A DNA stretch of 64,000 nucleotides from Candidatus Nitrosacidococcus sp. I8 (GTDB taxonomy: Bacteria; Pseudomonadota; Gammaproteobacteria; Nitrosococcales; Nitrosococcaceae), in contig NZ_OX241534.1 of assembly GCF_945836005.1 (NCBI RefSeq), forward strand, positions 1,474,275-1,538,274. Direction: 5' to 3'. This document shows, piece after piece, positions 49,765 through 59,138 of the stretch (positions are counted from its first letter, which is position 1; each line of letters opens with the position of its first letter). The notes beneath the pieces are model-generated. The model was not told the origin of the DNA. It ran no database searches and saw nothing but the letters and a program-made list of their open reading frames with translations. The translations under genes were made by a program, and so were the position numbers.

Positions 49765-51546
49765 CTAAGAAGCCCCAGCCCCACAAAAAGCGATTCCGGC
49801 ATCAATCCAACCCGCATCAAACAAGGGTTCAAGTACCGAACGATCGGACACATAACGAAAACCAGACTCTTTGCCTTGAACAGGACCATTATTATAGGCA
49901 TGATATATTGGGCTATAAGAATCAGGACAGGACTGAACCCCATCGCTCACTTGAACAGGAATTGCCATAAACGGATACTTCTCAAAATTCCAGCGAGGGG
50001 TATTCTCTGGAGTTTGAGCTTGTAGATCTAAGAGCTGATTACATTCACTCGGAGAAATAGTCCAATAATGGCTATTGGGTCCGGGATTGAGGGAGCCATA
50101 AAACTGACACACATAAGCCCCGACACTACTACCTAACACACTCCATGCAGTAAAACTCTGTCCAGTAGGTGCCCAACCAGCCCCTGCTACCCCTGAGGCC
50201 CCCATCGCCTCTGGATCGGTAGTCATAAAGTATTGATCAATATTGGAATTATAAAATTCAGTAACTGTCACCGTATGCTCTTGATTAAAAGTAGTCCCTG
50301 CTTGAAGAGCATTAAACAGATCCGTACGTAAGGCACTAGCCGTAGTAGGTAATCCTTCAGGTACTGCCTGCCCCAATCCAAAACAGTCCAGATCAGCACA
50401 AGTAAAGTAGCCTGCCGCACTGACCGCAATCAATAAGCCATGGGCATTAGTGACACTATGAGGAATACTCAGTAATCCTTGGTTCATTCCTTGCCAATCG
50501 CCTAAAGGATCAGTATCAATCATAATGCCAGTATCAGTGCCTGCTACCATCATGGGTTTTAAGGGCGGGGCTTGAGGAACAAAAACTAAGCCATGAACCG
50601 GTTGGGTTAAGGTGGTAAGAGTCCAAGACACACCCCGATCTTGACTTTGGTATAAGCCTTGATTGGAAAGAGCGTAGGCAATTTGAGGATTATTAGGATC
50701 TAATACCACTCGTACGGTTTTTTCAGGAAAGCTGCCATTGTCTACTGGAGTCCAGGTAGCTCCTAGGTTGGTGGATTCCCAAAGTCCCGAAGGATTATTA
50801 CCAAATTCTGAAACATTAGCCCATAGTCCTGTACCTTCTGGATTAGCTAGTAAATTATAGCGATCATCGCCGATTCGGAGATTAGTATCATCATCAATCT
50901 GTGCTTTTACTCCTTGCCAAGTTTGCCCTTCATCGGTGCTAGAATAAATACTCTGCACTCCTATTCTCATCCCCCCTACAAGCAGGGTATTGCCAAGACG
51001 CACTGGAGGACCCGTGAAGGTATAGAGAGTGGTATCTACGTTAGCTGGGTTGGATGCGTCGATGTCAAATAAAGCGGTAGAGCCAACTAGCTCTCCTTCT
51101 GAAGAATAGTGCATTACCCAATTAGAGCCATAAAACTGCAACATACTCCCATCTTTTGTTTCAATAGCATTATAATTAGATATTTGAAGGCTAGATGGAT
51201 AGGGAACCTCTGCAGTAGGCTGTCTGTTAGGAATTAAAATATCGGCCACAGTTTTGGGAGGATGAATGACAAATACCCCTTGTGAATGAAAATCATAGCT
51301 TTCTTGTGTAAACATATTGGAATACTGTAGCCAAGCATTTTGAGTACCTACGATGGGTACCAAAGCAGGATTTAACAGCTCTAGTAGCCCTTGAGAACCA
51401 ATATACACTTGTGGATAGATACAAGAATCTTGCTCTGGGCATAGCTGATGCCATTGAGTAGCTTGAACAACAGGTACAGAAAGTAAGCTACTGAGAGCAG
51501 TGCTTAATAAGGTAAATTTTCTAAGCTTAGTCATGATTAAAACCAT
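49765..51546 (-). CDS. secreted protein with Asp-box repeats and DUF5648-like C-terminus
   Basis: A 593-residue exported protein; a start at 51534 would drop four residues. A signal peptide ends near VQA-T at residue 30. Three Asp-box (BNR) motifs, as STDEGQTW, STNLGATW and SQDRGVSW, mark beta-propeller blades in the first two thirds. The last third has two repeats of a FYNSN..YFMTTDPEAMG / VCQFYGS..HYWTISPSE kind, which resembles DUF5648. Function is unknown; a surface or extracellular sugar-binding role would be a guess. It overlaps the preceding gene by 10 bp. Confidence 0.72.
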   Translation of the reverse strand: MVLIMTKLRKFTLLSTALSSLLSVPVVQATQWHQLCPEQDSCIYPQVYIGSQGLLELLNPALVPIVGTQNAWLQYSNMFTQESYDFHSQGVFVIHPPKTVADILIPNRQPTAEVPYPSSLQISNYNAIETKDGSMLQFYGSNWVMHYSSEGELVGSTALFDIDASNPANVDTTLYTFTGPPVRLGNTLLVGGMRIGVQSIYSSTDEGQTWQGVKAQIDDDTNLRIGDDRYNLLANPEGTGLWANVSEFGNNPSGLWESTNLGATWTPVDNGSFPEKTVRVVLDPNNPQIAYALSNQGLYQSQDRGVSWTLTTLTQPVHGLVFVPQAPPLKPMMVAGTDTGIMIDTDPLGDWQGMNQGLLSIPHSVTNAHGLLIAVSAAGYFTCADLDCFGLGQAVPEGLPTTASALRTDLFNALQAGTTFNQEHTVTVTEFYNSNIDQYFMTTDPEAMGASGVAGAGWAPTGQSFTAWSVLGSSVGAYVCQFYGSLNPGPNSHYWTISPSECNQLLDLQAQTPENTPRWNFEKYPFMAIPVQVSDGVQSCPDSYSPIYHAYNNGPVQGKESGFRYVSDRSVLEPLFDAGWIDAGIAFCGAGAS

Positions 51547-52202
51547 CCATAGCTGAAATTATTGACGTAAATCGTCCAGTTATTACCTCCCTTTACTGAG
51601 CCGATAAATAAGCTTTTAGCAGTAGAATCTAGATTTGGTGTTCCATTTGGCCAATTTTGGCTAAGTACATTTAAAGTTTTCCAAGGGGTTACGGTAACTA
51701 AATTACCATTTTGGTATTCTTGAACTTGATAGCTTACCCATTTACCTGTGCTGGCCTGAATACTCATACGATAATGGGGCTGAGGAGTGCCACCTGAATG
51801 CAATTCAGCACCACAACTATTAGGACCATTATAAGTTAAACTTTGCTGATCCTGAGGTCCTTGAGGATTAAGGAGTTGTGCCCAACCTTCAATTTGGGTG
51901 GTATAAATCATGTTTGATCCGCATCCATGCAAAAGATCTTGTGAGTTATTTCCAAAGAAAGCTCCCCAGCCATGGAGGATTTGTTTAAAGAAAGGCACGA
52001 TAATGTTGTGGGTTGCTTGTCCCTCATAGTTTGGACTAGTATAAAAATCAAAGCCAACCCACTGAGTGCTTACAGTATTAGAAGTGGTCGTCGTAAGACA
52101 ATAAATATTACCAAAAACATTTCCTGATGAATCTCCATAAATCGTAAAATTAGTAGGTATTGGACATTTTTCTTCAGATTTCTTCAGACTCATTAGGTCC
52201 AC
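51537..52202 (-). CDS. unknown secreted-type protein, probable 3' part of a split gene
   Basis: A 221-residue reading frame with a GTG start inside the previous gene. It has no signal peptide of its own, although the content (IYGDSSGNVFGNIYCL, many Asn/Thr/Gly, paired Cys) looks extracellular. Removing one copy of a 10-bp tandem repeat (52169-52188) joins it in frame to the signal-peptide-bearing gene at 52174-52500, giving one exported protein of about 320 residues. I read it as the broken second half. No known domain is recognised. Confidence 0.6.
   Translation of the reverse strand: MDLMSLKKSEEKCPIPTNFTIYGDSSGNVFGNIYCLTTTTSNTVSTQWVGFDFYTSPNYEGQATHNIIVPFFKQILHGWGAFFGNNSQDLLHGCGSNMIYTTQIEGWAQLLNPQGPQDQQSLTYNGPNSCGAELHSGGTPQPHYRMSIQASTGKWVSYQVQEYQNGNLVTVTPWKTLNVLSQNWPNGTPNLDSTAKSLFIGSVKGGNNWTIYVNNFSYGWF
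52169..52188 (-). repeat. 10-bp perfect tandem duplication that shifts the frame
   Basis: On the minus strand the unit TCTGAAGAAA occurs twice with no gap. One copy reads NESEEKCPIP in frame through the junction of the two genes; two copies shift the frame by one base and end the first gene at a TGA. The unit length is not a multiple of three, so gain or loss switches the gene off or on. Confidence 0.85.
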
Positions 52203-52500
52203 TTGATTGAGTATTATAATTATCTAGCTTATCTGGCTCTTGCAAAGGCAGTATGCCAATTTGAAATCCAGCCGCTTTTAATTCATCAAGCTCAGCTTGA
52301 TCTACACTAGCTTGGATTACATCGTAGGTATTATTTTTAGGATCAAAATCTAGCTCAATTCTAAAAAATTGCCCTGTTTCTTCATCTTGTTGGATATAAA
52401 CGGTTGGTTTGGAGTCTATCTGTGCATCAAGAGCGTAGATAGATGGGGGTGCAGCGATGAGCATCCCAATGAGGAAAAGATAACATCTAGAAAACATCAT
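52174..52500 (-). CDS. signal-peptide-bearing N-terminal part of the split secreted gene
   Basis: A 108-residue reading frame. A signal peptide (LFLIGMLIAAPPSIYALD) ends near residue 24. The rest is acidic and polar, with no known domain. It stops just after the tandem duplication and overlaps the next frame by 29 bp. See the repeat entry for the single-gene reading. It is divergent from nadE over a 184-bp AT-rich gap that would carry both promoters. Confidence 0.6.
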   Translation of the reverse strand: MMFSRCYLFLIGMLIAAPPSIYALDAQIDSKPTVYIQQDEETGQFFRIELDFDPKNNTYDVIQASVDQAELDELKAAGFQIGILPLQEPDKLDNYNTQSSGPNESEEI

Positions 52501-52696
52501 TTTATTTACCTCCGGAATAAATGATTAATCTCTAGGTCATTTTAGCAGCTTTTAAAAAAAAGATAAAAACTATTAAATATAGTACAAAATATTTGTATTG
52601 CAAGAAAAGAATAATATCCTAGTTATCTATTTGAAATACAAATTTCTTTTTTTAGATTAAACTGATAATAACTCGTCTAAAAAGGTGCTGTTAGAT

Positions 52697-54733
52697 ATGA
52701 TCAATAATCATCATTTTTTTAATCTATACCACCATAACTTTGTTCGTATTGCCGTAGCTATTCCTTGCGTAAAAATAGCTGATCCTCAATTTAACAGTCA
52801 AGAAATTCTAAATTTATTAGAGCAAGGGATTAAGGATAAAAGTATTTTAATAGCATTTCCGGAGTTAAGCCTCTCTGGTTATAGCTGTGGCGATCTTTTT
52901 TTCCAACAAGCGTTATTAACGGAATGTGAGCAGGCTTTTTATTGGCTTCTAAAACAATCTCAAAATCTCCCTATTATTGGGGTGATTGGAATGCCTTTAC
53001 TAATAGAGGGATCACTTTTTAACTGTGCAGCAGCTTTTTATCAAGGGAAAATTTTAGGAGTAGTACCTAAAGTTAGCTTAGCAAATCATGAAAGACGGCA
53101 ATTTACTTCTGTTTCTCGTATTTTTAAAAAATATGTTTCTATTGCAAATCAAGATATTATTCCTGTTAATCCCTATTTACTCTTTAAAAGTAAGGAACAG
53201 CCATTATTTAGTTTTCATATCACGGTAGGTGAAGATTTTTCCCCTATTCCCTCTTCTTCTTATGGTGCTTTAGCAGAGGCTCACGTCTTAATTAACTTAA
53301 CTGCATCTAATGCTGGAGTTGATAAAATATATAATCGTTCCCAGCTAATCAGCAGCCAATCCCAACGGTGTTGTGCTGCTTATTTTTATGCCAATGGAGG
53401 ATTTGGAGAATCTACTACAGATTTTGCATGGGATGGGCAAGGGATAATTTATGAAAATGGTACTTGCCTTGCTCAAACCCAGCCTTTCTCCTATCAATCT
53501 CAATTGATCAGCGGTGACATTGACTTAGATAGTTTGCAGCAAAGCCAGATTCGATCTCACAATTTTTCTGAAGCTTGTTATCAGCATCAAGAACTTCTTA
53601 CAAATTTTGAAACAATTTCTTATTCAATTTTTCTTCCTTTACAAGAGAGGTTACTACTGAAGCGAATTTATTCGCGCTTTCCTTATCTACCAAAGAACCT
53701 AGAAAAACAAGATAAACGCTACCAAGAAATCTACGCAATGCAGGTACAGGGATTAGTTAAACGACTACAAACTACTGGAATAACTAAAATAGTGTTAGGG
53801 GTTTCTGGAGGATTAGATTCTACCTTAGCCTTAATTGTATGTATGGGAGCTATGGACATTTTAAAGTTATCTCGTAGTCATATCCTCGCTTATATCATGA
53901 CTGGATTTGGTACCAGCGAAAATGCACTCATTCGGGCAAGGCAGCTTACTACTGCAAGTGGGTGCCAAGTCCATGAAATGGATATTTCCCCTAGTGCGAT
54001 GCAAATGTTGAAAGATATTGGTCATCCCTATGCAGAAGGTAAGCTGGTTTATGATTTAACCTTTGAAAATGTACAAGCCGGTGAACGAGCAAGTCATTTA
54101 TTTCGGATCGCTAATTTCCATCAAGCCCTTGTGATTGGTACTGGAGATTTAAGTGAAATGGCTTTAGGTTGGTGTACTTATGGGGTAGGTGATCATATGG
54201 CACACTACCATGTGAATAGTAGTCTCCCTAAAACCTTAATTCAGTCTATGATTAGTTGGATAGAGAAAAGCCAAAAATTTGGGGAAGAAATGAGTGTTGC
54301 CCTAAAAACTATCCTAGCTAGTGAAATCAGCCCAGAGCTTATTCCCATTGAAGAAAATCATCCTATCCAGCGATCTGAAGATACAGTAGGTCCTTATCCG
54401 CTTCAGGATTTTCATCTGTATTACACTTTGGGTTTTGGCTATTCGCCTAGCAAAGTAGCTTTTCTTGCGTGGTCCGCATGGCATGACTTTAGACAAGGTA
54501 ATTGGCCAGATCATATTGAAGATCACCGCTGCCAATATACTTTGAAAGAAATTAAACACTGGCTAGGTGTGTTTTTGAAACGCTTCTTTCATTCAAGCCA
54601 ATTTAAACGAAGTGCGATGGTAGATGGTGTAAGTGTAGGTTACAGCTTATCACCTAGAGTGGGTTATCAAGCACCGAGTGATAGTGAAATTACCACTTGG
54701 CTAAACCAGCTAGATAAAATCCCAGAGGAATAA
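52697..54733 (+). CDS. nadE: NAD synthetase, two-domain form with altered glutaminase site
   Basis: Makes NAD from deamido-NAD. I take the ATG at 52697; a GTG at 52685 adds 4 residues, and numbers here use the GTG. The N-terminal domain is the CN-hydrolase (nitrilase) glutaminase: Glu60 in AFPELSL and Lys129 in VVPKVSL are present. The nucleophile Cys expected in the ICED motif is Gly182 in TVGEDFSP. The loop after Lys129 is also about 3-4 residues shorter than in family members. The synthetase domain is intact, with the P-loop GVSGGLDSTLAL. Length 678-682 fits the M. tuberculosis-type enzyme, whose triad is Glu52/Lys121/Cys176. Confidence 0.93.
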   Translation: MINNHHFFNLYHHNFVRIAVAIPCVKIADPQFNSQEILNLLEQGIKDKSILIAFPELSLSGYSCGDLFFQQALLTECEQAFYWLLKQSQNLPIIGVIGMPLLIEGSLFNCAAAFYQGKILGVVPKVSLANHERRQFTSVSRIFKKYVSIANQDIIPVNPYLLFKSKEQPLFSFHITVGEDFSPIPSSSYGALAEAHVLINLTASNAGVDKIYNRSQLISSQSQRCCAAYFYANGGFGESTTDFAWDGQGIIYENGTCLAQTQPFSYQSQLISGDIDLDSLQQSQIRSHNFSEACYQHQELLTNFETISYSIFLPLQERLLLKRIYSRFPYLPKNLEKQDKRYQEIYAMQVQGLVKRLQTTGITKIVLGVSGGLDSTLALIVCMGAMDILKLSRSHILAYIMTGFGTSENALIRARQLTTASGCQVHEMDISPSAMQMLKDIGHPYAEGKLVYDLTFENVQAGERASHLFRIANFHQALVIGTGDLSEMALGWCTYGVGDHMAHYHVNSSLPKTLIQSMISWIEKSQKFGEEMSVALKTILASEISPELIPIEENHPIQRSEDTVGPYPLQDFHLYYTLGFGYSPSKVAFLAWSAWHDFRQGNWPDHIEDHRCQYTLKEIKHWLGVFLKRFFHSSQFKRSAMVDGVSVGYSLSPRVGYQAPSDSEITTWLNQLDKIPEE

Positions 54734-54749
54734 TTATCTGCTGGTTTAG
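54701..54749. terminator. hairpin across the nadE stop codon
   Basis: Arms CTAAACCAGC...AGATAA (54701-54717) and its complement TTATCTGCTGGTTTAG (54734-54749) form a 16-bp stem with a single bulged base and a short loop holding the nadE stop. No T-run follows on either strand, so it may act as an attenuating or mRNA 3'-end structure between convergent nadE and the mlaC-like gene. Confidence 0.45.
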
Positions 54750-54765
54750 CTATTAAATAAAACTA

Positions 54766-55482
54766 CTATTTCTTATTAGATTTTTCTTTCTGAGAACTTT
54801 TATCATCATCCGTTGCTTTCTTTTCCATGACTTCCTTATTATGAGAAGCAAGTTCATCAATTAAAGCCTGCATCCCGTTAGTGTGGATTTTATTGGAAAA
54901 TTCAGCCCGATAGTTAGTAATTAAACTGATTCCTTCTACTAATACATCATCTACTTTCCAGTCTTTTTCTTTATCTAAATAAAGTCTAAGAACGATATTG
55001 GCAGGATCTCCACCTCCATCCCTTTCTGCAATAACCCTTACATCGACTCGTTTTGCATCAGGTGGATAATTAACTGGGGGAACTTGGATTTTATCTTTTA
55101 TAAAGGTGGAGAGATCTTCAGCACTATATTTGGTTAAAGCAATAATATAAGTGCGTAATAGTAGTTGACGAAACTGATCGGTAAAATCTGTTTTTTGCTG
55201 ATCGGTCGCATCACGCCAGTATTTTCCTAACGCCCGTTGGGATAATCTTTTAAAATTAAAATGAGGAACAATATATTTATTAGCTATATCATAGAAGAAC
55301 TCCGGATTATCATTAACATTTACATTTTTATCTTTGAGCTCTTCAAGTACTTTCTGAGAAGTAGTGAGTACTACGTCTCTAGGAGAAAGATTATCTCCTG
55401 CTTGAGCGATATTTAATCCTAAAGCAATTAAGAAAAAAATCCCAATAGTTTTGCATTGTTTAATCATAGGTAGGATCTGCAC
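54766..55482 (-). CDS. MlaC/Ttg2D-like periplasmic phospholipid carrier
   Basis: A 238-residue protein with a signal peptide ending AQA-G near residue 29 (or residue 24 from the second Met). The body matches the Tol_Tol_Ttg2 family: FNFKRLSQRALGKYWRDA and FRQLLLRTY. The C-terminus is a lysine/serine-rich tail (about residues 215-238) beyond the usual fold. MlaC ferries phospholipids between the outer-membrane complex and MlaFEDB. Here it is alone, 15 kb from the MCE operon, so its partner is uncertain. Confidence 0.85.
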   Translation of the reverse strand: MQILPMIKQCKTIGIFFLIALGLNIAQAGDNLSPRDVVLTTSQKVLEELKDKNVNVNDNPEFFYDIANKYIVPHFNFKRLSQRALGKYWRDATDQQKTDFTDQFRQLLLRTYIIALTKYSAEDLSTFIKDKIQVPPVNYPPDAKRVDVRVIAERDGGGDPANIVLRLYLDKEKDWKVDDVLVEGISLITNYRAEFSNKIHTNGMQALIDELASHNKEVMEKKATDDDKSSQKEKSNKK

Positions 55483-55597
55483 CGTTAATTAAAAAATAAG
55501 TTTTTAAAAGTTTTAAGATAGAGGTTTCTAATTCTTAGAGTTACACAATAAGCTTAAAAATTTCTTAATTTTACACCACATAGACCTATGTAACTCC

Positions 55598-56269
55598 TTA
55601 TAGTTCCAGACTAAGGTGTTCTGATATTTTTTCAGCAGTTAGTTGATCTAAATAAGGAATAATACCTAATAGGGGTGCAGATAAGTGTTCACGAAGGGAA
55701 TGAATATTCTCCTCTACCCAATCCATCTGTGGTTGTACTTGATTAGCAATCCATCCAGCCAAGGGAAGTCCTGATTTTAAAATAGATTCAGAGGTGAGTA
55801 AGGCATGGTTAAGGCACCCTAAACGCATACCTACCACTAGAATTATAGGCAATTTAAATAACTGAGCAACTTCTACCATAGTTTGCTTTTGATTAATAGG
55901 CACCATCCATCCCCCTACCCCTTCTATAATGATTACGTCAGATTTGATAACTATGTCATCGAAGTGATTTTGTATTATCTTTAAATCAATTTGGGTATTT
56001 TGGTGTTGAGCAGCTAAGTGAGGTGCAATTGGTAAGGATAAATTATGGGGATTAACTTGCGGGTAAGTTAGGGAAATACTTGAATGATCTCTAAGCAGTA
56101 GTGCATCTTCATTACATATACCTAGTGGAGTAGATATGCAGCCACTAGCTACTGGCTTCATTCCAGCTACTTGGAATCCCTGTTGTTTAAAGTAGGTGAT
56201 TAACCCTACACTAATCCAAGTTTTACCAATTCCTGTGTCTGTACCAGTAACAAAAAAACCTTTTGCCAT
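55598..56269 (-). CDS. bioD: dethiobiotin synthetase
   Basis: ATP-dependent carboxylase closing the ureido ring of dethiobiotin. The P-loop GTDTGIGKT is at residues 9-17, and GVGGWMVPIN (near 119) matches the family's second motif. It has 223 residues, is the last gene of the biotin operon and starts 9 bp after bioC. A 115-bp gap separates it from the mlaC-like gene. Confidence 0.95.
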   Translation of the reverse strand: MAKGFFVTGTDTGIGKTWISVGLITYFKQQGFQVAGMKPVASGCISTPLGICNEDALLLRDHSSISLTYPQVNPHNLSLPIAPHLAAQHQNTQIDLKIIQNHFDDIVIKSDVIIIEGVGGWMVPINQKQTMVEVAQLFKLPIILVVGMRLGCLNHALLTSESILKSGLPLAGWIANQVQPQMDWVEENIHSLREHLSAPLLGIIPYLDQLTAEKISEHLSLEL

Positions 56270-56278
56270 AAATTAAAA

Positions 56279-57178
56279 TCAGAAGGGTGTTTTAGGAGTA
56301 GTTCTAGGAATCCGTTTAAATCCAGTTAAATCTCTACGCCAAGCATGGCCGAAAATAACCTCAAAGCTGGCAGGTAATCCCTCTGAGCTACGAAAAGATT
56401 CATAATATCGAATCATTTTTTGTTGCCGATTTTTACCCATGAGTCCTTTATTTCTGCCAGATCCTACTGTATGAGCTCCTAAGTTTTTCAAATCTTTCAT
56501 CAGTTTATAAACATCTGAGTAATTTAAAATATATCGCTCTACATCCATCACTGGATTTATAAAATCTCTATGTACTAGTTTATCTCCAATATCGTGCATA
56601 TCCATAAAGGTATTAACATGCTGATTTTCATCTATGGTAGCCCAAGCTTCTCGAAGCTCTTTTAGAGTATCAGGACCGAAAGTAGTAAATACTAATAACC
56701 CCTTGGGTTTTAAAATTCGCTTAAATTCTTCAAAAACAGAATCTAATTGCCAGTTCCACTGAAGGGCTAAATTTGAGTAAATCACATCCACACTTTCTGA
56801 AGTAAAAGGTAGATTTTCTAAATCACCACAAACGCAGTGTACAGCTCCTAGGGTAGAGGAAGATTTTATTTTTCCTAAAATTTTGGAAAATACTCGAGGA
56901 AATGTATTTTTAAATCGCTTTTTTGCTTGTTGCACCATATTAAATGCGAAATCCAAAGCAATAATTTGTGACTCTTGATAGCGTTGATGTAATATTTCTG
57001 CTTGTAGGCCTGTGCCTGCTCCTAAATCCACAATAAGTTTAGGGCTTAATTTCTCTAGATCTAGCCGATCTATTAATTGTTCTCCCACCATTTTTTGTAA
57101 TACGGCAGTTTCATCATAATGGGCAGCTGCTTGGCTAAAGGCTTTTGCTATTTTTTTCTTATCAATGGTATAGTCCAA
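56279..57178 (-). CDS. bioC: malonyl-ACP O-methyltransferase BioC
   Basis: SAM enzyme that methylates malonyl-ACP to start the pimelate moiety. The start matches BioC (KKKIAKAFSQAAAHYDE). The SAM site VDLGAGTGLQAE is near residue 50; the SNLALQWNWQLD segment follows. The length of 299 is a little above the usual ~260-290. It lies 18 bp after bioH, its partner. Confidence 0.95.
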   Translation of the reverse strand: MDYTIDKKKIAKAFSQAAAHYDETAVLQKMVGEQLIDRLDLEKLSPKLIVDLGAGTGLQAEILHQRYQESQIIALDFAFNMVQQAKKRFKNTFPRVFSKILGKIKSSSTLGAVHCVCGDLENLPFTSESVDVIYSNLALQWNWQLDSVFEEFKRILKPKGLLVFTTFGPDTLKELREAWATIDENQHVNTFMDMHDIGDKLVHRDFINPVMDVERYILNYSDVYKLMKDLKNLGAHTVGSGRNKGLMGKNRQQKMIRYYESFRSSEGLPASFEVIFGHAWRRDLTGFKRIPRTTPKTPF

Positions 57179-57196
57179 AACGTGCTCTATTTGTAA

Positions 57197-57973
57197 TTAG
57201 GGATAATTAAGTATCAATTCTAGTGTATGCCAAAATTCTTTAGGGTGAGAGAGAAATGGAGTATGCCCTGCATTATCAAACAGATAAACCTGACTTAATG
57301 GTATTTTATTTTGCACCCAGTCGCCTAACTCAGCAGGGATTAAACGATCTTCTTTGCCTAAAATAAAAGAAAGAGAGCATTTAATTTTAGCTATATCTTC
57401 TCTCAAATCCCCTCCTTTAAGAATATTTAACATTACCCCTAAGCCATAACTATGAGAGCAATTTAATTTAATCTCTGCAATGAGTGCTCTAGTTAAATAA
57501 ATGGCTTCTTTAATGCCCTGATTTTGTAACAACACAAATCGTTTTAAAGTATCTTCTGGTTTTTTTTGCAGCCCAACAGAAAAGTTATTAAATATTTCAG
57601 CATTAATTCCATAAAACCAATCATCAGTGGTAGTAAATTTAGGGGTGGTTGCTACTAAGATAAGCTTATTAACAATAGCTAGTTGGTAAATAGCAATATA
57701 TAGCCCAATTAGTCCACCTAAGGACCAACCGAGCCAAATAGCAGGAGACGGGGCAGCTACTGCAACCATAGCAGCAATTTCAGCTAAAGATTTTTCCTCA
57801 ATGAGTAGCTGGCTATGACCATGACCTGGTAGATCGATCAAAGTTACCCTAAAGTTTAAAGACAATTGATCGGCTAAAGACTTCCAAATACCACTATTAA
57901 ATCCCCAACCATGGAGTAATACAATATCAGGTCCTGATCCTAGCTGAGTAATATGGAGGCTATGGCGATTCAT
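57197..57973 (-). CDS. bioH: pimeloyl-ACP methyl ester esterase BioH
   Basis: Alpha/beta hydrolase that removes the methyl ester added by BioC. The nucleophile Ser84 lies in GWSLGG, the acid is in GKEDRLIP and the catalytic His in NAGHTPFLSHP. The N-terminal HGWGFNSGIW supplies the oxyanion region. It has 258 residues and overlaps bioF by 4 bp (ATGA). Confidence 0.94.
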   Translation of the reverse strand: MNRHSLHITQLGSGPDIVLLHGWGFNSGIWKSLADQLSLNFRVTLIDLPGHGHSQLLIEEKSLAEIAAMVAVAAPSPAIWLGWSLGGLIGLYIAIYQLAIVNKLILVATTPKFTTTDDWFYGINAEIFNNFSVGLQKKPEDTLKRFVLLQNQGIKEAIYLTRALIAEIKLNCSHSYGLGVMLNILKGGDLREDIAKIKCSLSFILGKEDRLIPAELGDWVQNKIPLSQVYLFDNAGHTPFLSHPKEFWHTLELILNYP

Positions 57974-59130
57974 ATACTATGAGCAAGGCTATCCAATAAC
58001 TGATTTACTTGCTCTTCAGTATGATCGGCAGTGAAAGTAATCCGAAGCCGTGCAGTTCCTTGCGGCACTGTAGGTGGTCGAATTGGGATAACAAAAATCC
58101 CACGCTTAAGCAATGACTGGCTTATTTCAAGAGCTTTTTCAGAATTTCCAACTACAAGAGGTTGGATAGGTGTTATTGAATCCATTAATTTAAGCCCTAA
58201 TTGCGCAGCCCCTTTGCGAAAGTGCTGAATAAGGAAAGTTAATTTTTCTCGGCGCCAAGATTCAGAGCGGGTAAGCTGTAGGCTAGCCAAGGTGGCAGTA
58301 GCTACTGCTGGTGGTGGCGCGGTAGTATAAATATAAGTACGGGCTTGTTGAATTAAAGTTTCAATGAGTGCTTCTTCTCCTGCCACAAAAGCCCCAAACG
58401 TACCTAAGGCTTTCCCAAGAGTCCCAATTAAAATAGGCACTTGGTTTTCACTTAATTTTAAATATTCTAAAGTTCCCCTTCCTTGATCTCCTAGTACCCC
58501 TAATCCATGAGCATCATCTACCATTAACCAAGCATTATGTTGCTCTGCAGCAGTGCTCAGTGCCACAAGAGGGGCAATATCTCCATCCATACTAAATACC
58601 CCATCCGTAACTACTAATTTACGCCTATGGATACTAGACTCTAAAATATTCTTAAGAGCAGAATCATCCCCATGGAAATAGCGTTTAAACTCAGCACCAC
58701 TAAATTTTCCCCCATCAATTAAGGAGGCATGATTCAAACGATCCTCAATCACTAAATCTTGCCGTCCTAATAGAGCATTTATTACCCCAATATTTGCCAT
58801 GTAGCCCGTAGAAAATAATAATGCTCGAGGGCGATTTACAAATTCTGCTAATGCTTCTTCTAAATCATGGTGTGCTTGGCTATGACCAGTAACCAGATGA
58901 GCAGCACCACTTCCTATTCCATATTGATTAGCTCCTTGAATAAAAGCGGTATGTACTTTAGGATGATTAGCAAGACCTAAATAATTATTACTACAAAACC
59001 CTAAAAATTTCTTGTCATCTACTTGGATAAAAGAACCTTGAGGTCCTTGGATGATTTTTCGGTATCGATAAAGAGATTGGGCTTTGCGTTGCTCAAGATC
59101 AGCTTTAAGAGCAGCACTTAAAGAAAGCAC
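57970..59130 (-). CDS. bioF: 8-amino-7-oxononanoate synthase
   Basis: PLP enzyme joining pimeloyl-ACP and L-alanine. The PLP lysine is Lys240 in GTLGKALG; the VDDAHGLGVLG segment holds the Asp and His that bind the cofactor. It has 386 residues. It follows bioB by 8 bp and overlaps bioH by 4 bp. Confidence 0.96.
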   Translation of the reverse strand: MLSLSAALKADLEQRKAQSLYRYRKIIQGPQGSFIQVDDKKFLGFCSNNYLGLANHPKVHTAFIQGANQYGIGSGAAHLVTGHSQAHHDLEEALAEFVNRPRALLFSTGYMANIGVINALLGRQDLVIEDRLNHASLIDGGKFSGAEFKRYFHGDDSALKNILESSIHRRKLVVTDGVFSMDGDIAPLVALSTAAEQHNAWLMVDDAHGLGVLGDQGRGTLEYLKLSENQVPILIGTLGKALGTFGAFVAGEEALIETLIQQARTYIYTTAPPPAVATATLASLQLTRSESWRREKLTFLIQHFRKGAAQLGLKLMDSITPIQPLVVGNSEKALEISQSLLKRGIFVIPIRPPTVPQGTARLRITFTADHTEEQVNQLLDSLAHSI

Positions 59131-59138
59131 AATTTACT

